Below the pieces are notes generated by a model, which saw only the letters and a program-made list of their open reading frames with translations, ran no database searches and had not been told where the DNA came from. 64,000 nt of DNA from Siderastrea siderea (Eukaryota > Cnidaria > Anthozoa > Scleractinia > Rhizangiidae), in assembly GCA_964030785.1 (NCBI GenBank), contig OZ034967.1:69689113-69753112 (forward strand), written 5' to 3'. Position numbers and translations under genes: made by a program. Shown in pieces: positions 44,801-56,800 of the stretch (position 1 is its first letter; each line of letters begins with the position of its first letter).

Positions 44801-47800
44801 TTTCATTGGGTGTTGTGTACCTACTAATAAACATTTCTACTAATTTTATTTTATTACCTGTAGACCAAGCTAATTTGGGCATGATCTTCAGCCCCTTAAA
44901 ATCAGTGGGAAAATCGCTGACTGCCAATATGTTAGCGTATGCCCAGGGTGTCCCTGGCCTGAAACATAACCAGCTTCTGGCGGGTGGTGATCACGTCTTG
45001 TGAGGAGTTTCTTCGTAAGAATGGTTTAATTTGCTCTTATGACATACTCTTGTCAGTAGCACTGATTTTGGTAGCTTACATGTACAATGTTTTCTTTTTT
45101 TCAGGGATCCGGCTACCCTAACTTTTGTTTTTACCCTTTTTATCCTACAGTGACCAAAGGCAAAAATTCACTAAAAATTCCAAATTTCGTTTTGTGAAAT
45201 CCTAAGAAATAAATAGTCCTATGCAAAAGTTCTGCCAAAGTGGTTTCATTTGAATGGCAACAAGATAGGATTTTGTCAACAGATTAAAAAGTTAGAGTGA
45301 CAAATCAGTTACCATAACTTGGCCTAGGAGTGAAAGGGTTAAAACAAACTTGAATAACATAAACTGAAGGGCTTTGTATAATTTTGCATCTTCTTTGTCT
45401 AATTTGTCTATAGTATGATAATTTACAACCCTTGATAAAAATTTGACCAACAGCATATATATTTACTAAGCTTGAGGGAAATAACAATTAGTATAATTTT
45501 GAGATGTGGACTTCCAAATTAAAAGAAAAAGCTAAAACGTGACAATCGACACATGAAAAAAAAAACTTGGCTTAGGTGCTGTGGCTTGAAATTTTACATT
45601 CACCAGGAAGCACGGTGAATATAGCATTTAAACGATACTAAATATATATATATAAACCAATGAAAAGAACAGCAAAACATTTCATACTTCTCAAAATCCA
45701 TGGTCTGAGTTAATAGGTGGAATTTTGTTTCCTATACAATGATGTACCTTTTGCACTTTGTTGGAACTGTGATTATTCTTTAGTTAGTCATACTTTAATA
45801 TTACCACAATTCCTATAATACCATTGTCTATTTTCCTCTTAGAAAGAAATTGCTGGAAGTACTGACGAAGACAACATTCGTTGCTGTCATCGATGATGTC
45901 AGGATGCGCGACAGCTTATCTGAATTTCTCCTACAAGTCCAAGGTGGATTTATGCAGGGCTTTTCCCAAGCGGGCGTTGATTCCCCTTTGGGAAGTGTGC
46001 TGTTGACGTCAAACACCAGAGAGAACAAAAGGTTGGTAACTGCTTTCCAGGGTTTTAAGGCCAATATTGACATCCTCATTTAACTACCAGATTGGATAAA
46101 GGCATAAGAGTGCAGTCCCTTAACATAAATTACTATTGTTTCTCTTAAATTAGAAGCAGTTAATGAAACATATTAACCAATTATTAAGGCTATCTTAATT
46201 ATCTGAAACGACAGTCAACACTGCATTTTTCGATTAATATAACTATATCTATTATGTCCGAATTTGTCATTAATTAAAATAATTTTATTAATGCTATCAA
46301 CTAGCACATATGACCCATCCCCCCCCCCCCATTAAAAAAGAAATGATAATAAGGAACAACTAACAAGTAAAGGTTAATGGACATGACAGAATGTTATGGA
46401 ACTCTGTTGAATTTACAGATTGAATGGCAGGGTTATACACCTTGTGTATAAAAAAGTTTAAGGCTTTTCAGCCAGCAAGGAGAGAGCCATCCAAGAGCTG
46501 ATGGACTTGACTTGTGAAAATAGGACGAGTTAGTGCGCTTCATGTGTTCATATAAGATGGTATAAGAAAGATTTTCAGCGGTAAAAAGTTCAAGATGTCA
46601 GCATAAATGTAAAGTGGGAATGTCTAATTACATTGCAAATGGTTAGTGGAAAAGATGCCTTAGTAAGTGTGTAGCAACTGATTTTGTGGAAAAAACCTGA
46701 CAGTGAACATTCCAGTTGAAGGAAGCTCTGCATTTTGTGTGCCTTGAAAGTGAAAGATATAAGTGCGAAAAATTTCAATATAGAATATAACCTAAAATTC
46801 TGCATAAAAACAACAACAACAAAAACTACAGTGATTAAACGAAAAATGAAATCGGTAATCCATGTTTTAATGGTATCTATCTAAAAAAAGACTACTATTT
46901 TGATTATAATTATTTTAGTTAATAAATAATACATGTTAATGTGCTTCTTTTGAAAGGGGTTTCTGACAGTCTGGGCCATGAATTACTCAGGCTGTTTCCG
47001 CGCAATTGAAAATGAGGGAGACGTGACAGGTCGGCTTCTTGATGTTCTCATTGCCACCATCCCAGGCCAGCAGGCCCGCTGGTACATAGGTGTGGCATCG
47101 GTGCTTCTAGCACACATAATGGTGAGTTTCAAGTCATCATGATGCACCTGCATTCATTGGAAACAGCAGCGCTATAAACGTTTTATAGCTCAACTGAAAA
47201 TGCAGACAAACACAGTAACATGTCTCTGTTTTATAGCATCTGTGTTCTTTTTTTTTAACAACTGAGAATTGCTTTACATCAGGTATTGACATGTTACACG
47301 TAGGTTCTTTTTGTGTTCAGTTATATATGAGTTGTGGCATGGTAAATGATGAGAACGGATTGGTGGAACTCGCGACAACGTACATCGCTCATTATAAAGA
47401 TTGCACTGCATCCTCTAGGCAACAGAGTGTCATTGAGAGATTGGAACAAACAATCCTGCAGGAATGTCGCAACGAAGACCAAAGAGAAACGGTAAATTAT
47501 TTATAGGAAAGATCTCAGAAATTGTCACATTCTGTTTGCAGTTTTATCAAAGTAGATGAACGTGCATGTAACATTCCAATTGACATAAAATTTAAGTTCA
47601 TCAGGTGAATATAATCCTCCATGTACGCGGGGCTGTCATTGAGTTTTGTATCACCCATTGCCTTGATCTTTACACCTGTTTCATACTTTTTGCTTTGTGA
47701 ACCAATCGTACCAACAACAGGCAAGTTCACCCATACCAACGAGGTCCCATCAAGCATACTCAGCCGTAACAGGTGTTACTGGCATGGCCCTTAATGACGG

Positions 47801-50800
47801 CCCTACAGGTACATATGAATGATAAGTCGACCCGTTGATGAAAAGAATGGGAATACTCTGCGTCATCTCTCGTTGGATTATTATTGACATCAGATTTTAT
47901 CAGTTGCCTATGAGAGGAAGGAATAACAAACTTGCAGCTTTCCGTCACAATGATAGGTAAAGACTTGGTTGAATGGCGCCGTGAAAGTTAACCAGAACGG
48001 AAAAATGGTCAAGGGGTTGGCCACAAGTCCAGTCAGCTTGCGAACTGGCCTTTCATTGAGAGAAAAGTGAGTCAACATAAATTACATAGATTTACTTACA
48101 AAAACAATAAATAGTACATTTGTTATGGGTCGATTTTAAATTATGGTATAGTGAATCTAATACCAACGAAAATAGAATCAAAATTTAAAAAAAATTAATG
48201 ACAAAGAAAAATTAGTACTTAAATAAACTTCCACTTTTCTGTTTAAATTATAAATTCAGATGGAACTAGCAGATATCATTCGCATAAAGTTAATAACAAC
48301 TTTCTTCAATACTAATTTCTCTAAAAATGAAAAAAACTATAATACCAGAAAACCACATTATCAAGCAAATTTATGTTAGCAAACTGTTTTGAACCTACCT
48401 ATATATGTATATGTGTGTGCATCACAGCCTAGGGTGGCTTTTCAAAAGCCACACATATACAATGGAAGAAATTATCCTGGCATGTGCACTGATAGGGTCA
48501 CTTATAGGATCTTCACTCAAACAAAAAGTTGTACGCTACATACTTTGAAGACATCCCCCCCCCATTCAGGTTCCACAGGTAATGGTATTTAATCGGCACA
48601 TAAACCGTCATCATGCCGTGTTTTCTTTGATGAAATGTAGGACCTGGCAGACGAGGCAAAGAAGCATGGGCAAGCTGTGGTGAACATATCCGTCCCTTTC
48701 GAAACGACCATGCCAGACGAAAATAAATTCAAGAAGGAGCTAAAATTCCCTTCTATTTTTAGCAAAACTACGCTGGATATTGTCGAACAGGTAAGTGTGA
48801 AAAAAGGGAAATAAATGAAAAGGTTATAGAAGATAATACTTATGTGAAGGAATGTGGAGATCTCAGTATTGTAGATGACCGATTTTGATAAAAACAAACC
48901 AAAAAAGAGACAAAACAAGGGCAAATCTGGGAAAATGATGACATGGAGCTTTTGTTTTTTTCCACAGCTTGTAGCAGGGTGGAGCACGCTCAGGATGCAA
49001 ATACGCAGTCTACTAGTACCGCACAAGCAGCTGAGTCAGCTGATGACGAGCTGAATATCAGTTGCCCACTGAACGATGACCAATTAAAAATTCTAAAAGC
49101 AGTTTACCTGTCAATGGCAGTTGATGTGCCAACTTTACGAACATACAGTATGTGTATAAACTCACCAAAACATTTTCTATCTTATTTAATGTTATTGTTA
49201 CGTGTTAGGCATAATTGCCTAGTTTGTTAGTGTCTAAGGCATGCCTCAAAAAACTGTACTGAATACAGGACTTAAGAAAGGAAATGTAGACATTTTGGAA
49301 AACCTTTTCTTTTTCAGATTTGCCAGACTCCGACAGTGAATCAACAGATTCTTCCAAAATAGCCACCAATTGGATAAATAACTAATGTTAATAATGATGT
49401 TGTTTAACATTACCTTACCTTTTTTCCTACTCTAATTGTCAAAGGGAAAGACACAAGGAAACACTGTGTGTAATAATGCCTATTTGGGTATGGGGACAAT
49501 CATACTAGCGGGTGAAACTAGGGTATTTTTGTGGAGTAACATCAATAGGTAATCAATTACATCAATGAGTAATCGATGTCATCAATGAGTAATCGATAGG
49601 CCACAAAATTTTTGGGCTTCGATTAGTTATCGATTACTCATTGATCATCGCCAATAATCAATGACTAATCAACTGATTACCCATCGATTACTCATTGATT
49701 ACCAATTGATGTCATTGATCATCAATTAGTTATGCCTGGTTAGATCAAGATGCAGGTGCAGAATGCAGCATTTTGGATGATGACAGTGACACAAATAAGC
49801 CCCAAACATCAGGTATTGGAATGTCACAACTTTTAATTAAGTGGTAGTGGTACATGATTGTTGCAAAAACTAACACCCCTGAAAATTAAGACCCTAAGAC
49901 CTAAGAGGCCCGAAAACTAAGCCCCACTCCTTTTCTTTGTGTTTGCCAGGGTCTTAGTTTTGCCTGGCAAAAACAAAGAAAACGAAGGGGTCTTAGTTTT
50001 TCCTTGAAAAGAAAAAAAAAAAACAAGGAAAATAAGGGGGTCCTAGTTTTCGGGTCTCAGTTTTCGGGTCTTAGGGTCTTAACCAGTGGTACACATGTTG
50101 TGGTTCAATTTTATCCTTGGTTCAGTCTTTATTTTCCTTTGCCTTTGTGTATGGTAATGTATGACAATGAGTAGAAAACAAAGAAAAAGTGAAAGTAAAC
50201 CAAGGATAAACTTGAACCGCAACACACAAACATTGCACATATTCAAATTTAGGTTAAGTTTTTGAAGTAGATTTCTCCATTGTTTCTTCTGGCATTGTTT
50301 CTTGATAGTAAATAAGTTATTATCTCCTTTATTTATTATTAGCTTTAGCAGAAGACAAAGCAACAAATCGTTTTTGAACTCTATACGTCTTTACATCTAA
50401 ATTTGTGAAATCATTATTTTGTTTAGAATTCAGTTTCAGTATCAATGTTGATCACCTAGAGAATATTTTCCCTCCAGATGATAATACTCCTCTTTCAAAT
50501 TTGCTAAATCGTATGGGAGCCTCAAAATAAAATAAGTTAATGTCGCAGTTCCTTTTAATAATATAGAGCACAGAGATGCGAACATAGTACACAAAATAAC
50601 AACAATATTTGGCGTTAAAGGGGAGAACACCTCTCCGCGATCGGCGTGACAGACGACTTCCATTGCGTGACCACACGGCTACTTATCTCCCCAGCGCCAA
50701 AACCGCGCTGGATCGGACAAGTAGACAGGTCAAAAGCTAAGACGATCTATAAGCCTAACTCATACGGCACTACGAGCTGACCTCCGGCCAGCATCGTGCT

Positions 50801-53800
50801 AGAGTTATGACTTTCTCAAGCCTACTTATCTCCCCAGCACTACGAGCCGACACCGCCGGCACGTGCTGGATCGGACAAGAATAGGCAGATAAAGAACGTA
50901 AATAACGCAACTAACCGATCGAAAACAAAGCTTGGGGAAGTCGCTGCGAGACTTAACCGAAAGCGAAACCCGAGTGGTGAACCCAAATTTATTGATTACA
51001 GTAAGGAATCCTCCAAAGGGAGGGAGGGTGGGAATTACAATTTTTAAAGAACCTTGGAAAACCTTACAGTTAGCAAGACAGCTAGTGAATGTGACTTTGG
51101 ACCTAAACTAGGCCTTTTATACCTAGACAGACGTCGCAAACTAGACCAATAGTAAATAAGGTACCATGCATAAAGTAAACTCATGCGGTGCTCGAACGAG
51201 ACATGAATGGCGATATTTATGTTTTTAACCATACAGAGCGTTTGATGTAAAGCTACTAGACAGTATTGCAACATTGATCAGTGAATCCCCATTGTACGCC
51301 TTTGTACATTCATGAAGAGAAAGGGAATAATGGTACATTCATGTCACGTACATCTTACGTGAGTTAATCTAGTTACAATGTAACAACATAAGCTTAGTTC
51401 GTCTCGCTCCATTAACTGCGTTTTACAGATTGCTGTAAAGCTTTATTAATGTCGCAGTTCCTTTTAATAATATAGAGCACAGAGATGCGAACATAGTACA
51501 CAAAATAACAACAATATTTGGCGTTAAAGGGGGGAACACCTCTCCGCGATCGGCGTGACAGACGACTTCCATTGCGTGACCACACGGCTACTTATCTCCC
51601 CAGCGCCAAAACCGCGCTGGATCGGACAAGTAGACAGGTCAAAAGCTAAGACGATCTATAAGCCTAACTCATACGGCACTACGAGCTGACCTCCGGCCAG
51701 CATCGTGCTAGAGTTATGACTTTCTCAAGCCTACTTATCTCCCCAGCACTACGAGCCGACACCGCCGGCACGTGCTGGATCGGACAAGAATAGGCAGATA
51801 AAGAACGTAAATAACGCAACTAACCGATCGAAAACAAAGCTTGGGGAAGTCGCTGCGAGACTTAACCGCCACAGATACATGCGAAGCAGGTATCCCCCCA
51901 AGCAAGCCAAGCCTAAAATTCAAGGAAATGAAATACTGGCCATCCGCGGCGCAGCAGACAGCAAGACATGTTTTGGTGTTCTAATATAAAGCTGATAAGA
52001 GTCCGAAGACCACCTTCCTAAAACCTTAATTAACCAGTCTGGTAAGCCTGCAGCAGCAGCGGTAGAAGCGGCACCAATGCGAAAACTATGCCCTTTGAGA
52101 GACTGATACGGCAGACCGGCGTGACGGGCCGCGTCCCGAAGCAGGTTAACCACCACCGACCTAGTAAGAAAACGACCTGACTGGAAAGAAAAAAGGGGTC
52201 CCTGCGGACGGGCGGCTAGAAGATAGTCACGCATAGCTGACACTGCGCAAATAGGTGAGGGAGGACACGCGATTACGAGTGAGTGTCCTGTGCGAAAATA
52301 GTCTGTCTTAGAAGCCTTTAAGAAAACAGACATCTGCTGCGGGCATACCAGACTAGGATAAAATGACACACAGTCGGCAGACAGGTCGAACTGAGGGCGA
52401 AACTTAGAGGTTCCTTGGTAGGTAAACTCGCCACAGCGAAGAAAGGCAAAAAAGGCTAAAGTAAAGGCAGCCCAAACCATACAGTAATCACGTTCCCCCA
52501 GCCAGGAGCGGAGTACGGGTTTAATGTCTAGTAGCACTCCCGGGGTGACGGGTTGACGGAGTATACGGGCCTTACCCTGGTAGCGAAGGATACCCCTAAG
52601 GACCTTTTTCAGCAATAATTTGCCCACGAGAGGGTCCCCATGCCCACATGAAATGTGCAAGTTGCGAACGGCGGCTAAATACAATTTGATGGTGCTGTGC
52701 TGCACCGTCCTGGCTAAATATGAGGCAAAATAGATAAGGGTACCTTCCGAGGCGGGTAGGATATCCCCATCATTGGACATGAGCCTGTTCATCAGACAAA
52801 ACTGAATAAATCGTTTTTCCCCAGAGCCGTACGTACGGTTGGTAGACCATGCCAAGCCCCAGGTTGCGTAGGTTTGAACTTCATCCCTTAAAGGGTCATG
52901 AGCGAAGGCGGGATGGTGCAAGGGATTCTGTCGGCCGTGGGAGCCGCCGCTCGAAAACGTGCGTCCTGAAAGCGTGAGAGGGCATCAGCAATATCGTTAC
53001 GGACCCCAGGGACATGCCGAGCCCTAACAAAGAAATTGTGCTTCATGGATATGAGGACAAGGAACCCAACTAGGTCCATGATACGGGGGGACTTCGAATG
53101 GCCTGAATTGATGATAGCGACGACTGATTCGTTATCGCACCAAAATTGGATACGCTTCCCGGAAAAATGCGGGAACCAGATAGCACACGCTACCACAATC
53201 GGGAAAAGTTCCTGCCACTCAATGCTTATACCCTGGGCTTTGCTAAGTTGCATATGAGGGGGCCACCTGCCCTGAAACCATTTCCCATTAAAATAACCCC
53301 CAAAACCAACCGACCCTGCGGCATCAGTGTACAATTCCAAGTCCGGGGAAGGGGTAATTGCAGTGTCTAAGAAGAAAGAACGCCCATTCCACCCCACAAG
53401 AAAAGCTTTCCACATGGTAAGGTCCTTAAAAAACTCTTGGTTTAGCCTGATATGGTGGAAGCGGCTTGGCACCCCCCGGGTAAGGTTGATCATGCGTTGT
53501 AGAAAAGTGCGCCCGGGGACGACTGCCTTGCAAGCAAATTGAAGTGTACCAATCAGAGACTGCAACTCAACCAGCCGTACCGACCGACGCTTAGTAAATG
53601 AATTGAGTAAATCCCGGGTGCGTTGGAGTTTGTCCGCGGGAAGCCTGGCTTCCATCCGGGTGGAGTCTAGTTCGATACCCATAAATTCTAGGACGTGAGA
53701 AGGACCCAGGGTCTTGGAGGCGACTACAGGGGCATTAACGGACATGAAAACCCGGAGTAAGGTACTAAAGCTAGACAGACATTGTAAACGGGATGGTTCG

Positions 53801-56800
53801 GCTATGAAAAAGTCATCAAGAATGTACAGGACATGTGTTAGGCCGTAGTTGTTCTTTAGAATCCACTCCAAAGCCTCAGATAATAGGTAAAAAAGGAACG
53901 GTGCGCTCCGTAATCCGAAGGGGAGATATAGGTCCACATAATATTGGCTTTGCCAGTAAATACCGAAAAGGTACCAATCGGCAGGATGTATGGGTATGTG
54001 GCGAAAGGCCGATTTAAGGTCGGTTTTTGCCATAAAAGAACCCCGCCCCAGGGACTGGAGGATACGTATGGCATCGTCTACCCGACCATATTGTAGGGCG
54101 TACGGGTCCTTAGGGATATAGTCGTTAATACTATCCCCCTCCGGGTATGACAGATGGTAGATGGTACGCCATTCCGAGGAATGTTTCTTGGGTACCACAC
54201 CCACAGGGTGACATTGGAGGTCGGGAATGGGAGAGGAATTAAAGGGGCCCGCCACACGACCTAACTGGATTTCCTTATTAAGATTAGACGAAACTACCTC
54301 AGGGTGCTGTATAGCAGAAATCAAATTACGAGATACCCGGGGTTGCCGAGGGCCAGTATAGCCGACATGTGCGCCATACCGAAGGGCAGAAATTAAATCA
54401 TGAACAAAATTAGGGTCGGGGTGGTGGGAAAGTTCCCTTTCTAAGATATCTACGTTAATAGGAGTGGAGACGGGAGGTAAATGAGAGTTCGTGGCAAGAA
54501 GGTGGACCTTATCTCTTGCTTCGGTCGCTGGTGTTGCTGGAGCCCTGGCGTCGCGGACCGGTTCTTGAGAGACCGTTGGGACAGTTGAGGATGGAGTGGC
54601 TGGAAGACCGGCATCGGCGGCAGACGTGCGGGAACGTGCAGGAACTGGAGGTGCATCCCGATGACCGGTTGAAGCGGAAGCAGACAGGGCCGCTCTTCGG
54701 TTGCTGGCGCGAGGAGTCAGCGCACGGGCAGTCACTCTGGCTGTGGTACGGGCTAGAGCAGAGAATACAGTGGGGCTTAGCAAGGCCCGAGAAGGTGACC
54801 GTCCAAAGTTCTAAGTCAACCTGGTCCCAGCTTATACCCAGGTCATAGGCGGCCCTGCGGCGGAACTGTTCATCGTACGTGAGGAAAGCCAGGCCTTTAA
54901 ATGAGGTTGCCGCCCTGCTAATAATCTGCTGATACTTGAGCAGCTCGAGCGATCTCCGAGGGTAGGAGGCGACAATGACCAACATATACGTCGTGTATGC
55001 ATCTAACCACTTGTGGAAGGTGTCTATGGTCGGCTTGCGTTTCCGCACCATAGTGAGAGGGGAAGAGGAGCCCGGGACCGAATCATCAAAATGGAGCTGG
55101 ATGTCGGGGACCTGGGACTGAGTCAAGGAATCGGGCAGCAACAACGTAAAGTCAATGTACTCACCGCGGAGGATTTTGTCTTCCAAGTTTTTGTCCGCAG
55201 GACGGTGAAGTCCGATTGGGTTTGCTGCACCAGGTCGTGGAGTTGTGTTGCGTGCGGGAGGAGCCAAGGCTTGACTTCGGTAGGGCGCAGCGGACGGGAG
55301 AGGATGGCTCTGTAAAGCCTGCTGCAGCGATAATCGCACCGTGTCCTGAATGGCGGCCATTTGGGCTGCGGTGAAAGGGCTGGACTGATGTGGTTCTTCA
55401 GAAAGATCTAAAGGCTCATCCAGGTCTTCTATCGAACCAACAAACGAAGAGATTTCGCTTGCCTCGCCGTTAGCTGCCGCGTCCGTATCCTCCGAGACAT
55501 TTGCCGCTTGTTTGGGACGACTCGCTCGCTTCCTCGAGGTACGTTTCTGTACTCGGCCATTTCGCGGCTGGTTGGCGGGGCGAGGACCTTGAACAGCGCC
55601 TTTTAAACGAGATACGAGCTCCGCTTTGGATCCAGTAATAGGAAGATTTAGAGCTTGAAGCCGTAGGCGAAGGACTTCCGTGGACAGCGACGCGAGATTA
55701 TCCTGGCGCTGTTGGCGAGTATTCGCAACGTTTCGATTGCCACGTGGACGAGCCATGATGAAATTACAAATTACAATTTTTAAAGAACCTTGGAAAACCT
55801 TACAGTTAGCAAGACAGCTAGTGAATGTGACTTTGGACCTAAACTAGACAGACGTCGCAAACTAGACCAATAGTAAATAAGGTACCATGCATAAAGTAAA
55901 CTCATGCGGTGCTCGAACGAGACATGAATGGCGATATTTATGTTTTTAACCATACAGAGCGTTTGATGTAAAGCTACTAGACAGTATTGCAACATTGATC
56001 AGTGAATCCCCATTGTACGCCTTTGTACATTCATGAAGAGAAAGGGAATAATGGTACATTCATGTCACGTACATCTTACGTGAGTTAATCTAGTTACAAT
56101 GTAACAACATAAGCTTAGTTCGTCTCGCTCCATTAACTGCGTTTTACAGATTGCTGTAAAGCTTTATTAAGTTAGCTTTACCCAATGAAATATATTTACA
56201 TTTTGTTTAGTAAAATACATCATACACTGTATTATTGTTATTATCATTTTCTTATAAAGGTACATCTTCAGGAAATGCAGGCCAAAAAAATTAGATTGTC
56301 TGTAAGCGGCACCATTGGAGTGAGACATAAAAGCAATGGTAAGTTGATAGAAACTTTTCATGTTGCCAGCAGCACCTGGCTGGTTGATAAGGAAATCTGA
56401 TAGTAAAATGTGGTGTACCAAGGATTGCTTTGATTCAGAGCTTTTATACAGGTCCCCTACAATATTTTTTGTTTGCATTATCACTATTTGTCCAGTGAAT
56501 GAAACAAAAAAAAATTGCACAACCTAAATGTTATGTGTGGCTGGTATCTGCTGATAAATACAGTTTTTTCGAAAACAGTTGTAGATCCTGATACGTGTTC
56601 ATTGTGCACGTTGACTTCACCTCCTGGTGCAAAGAATGCAAAGAACAAGAAAGGAAGGAAGCCTGTAGACTGGGTCCAGTGTGATGGCTGCGATAGCTGG
56701 TTTCATGTGTTAGTATACGTAAATTATAGATTATTGTTATCCTTTTAATCCAACATATCAAACAGTTTCTGTACTTACAATATCGTTAAGGCTATACCAT

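Larger units (their letters stand above)
50537..56170 (-). mobile_element. YR-2: complete Ngaro/DIRS-type tyrosine-recombinase retrotransposon
   Basis: Read on the minus strand: A1 (56166-55769), Gag, RT-RNase H, tyrosine recombinase, B1 (51868-51450), A2 (51445-51033), a 73-base spacer and B2 (50959-50541). The layout is the same split-direct-repeat type as YR-1, but the sequence is unrelated at the DNA level, has higher GC in the ORFs and lacks the hydrolase ORF. The sequence TTAA is present at both ends and at the B1/A2 junction, consistent with a recombination core. B1 and B2 have the same length and A1 differs from A2 by a 15-base gap, so the copy looks young. It lies in an intron of the ATPase/PHD gene in antisense orientation. 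Confidence 0.9.

Noticed and set aside
48589..49026. 145-codon minus-strand frame opposite the ATPase/PHD exons
   Set aside because: Lies antisense to better supported exons and consists of Phe/Ser/Leu-rich low-complexity sequence.
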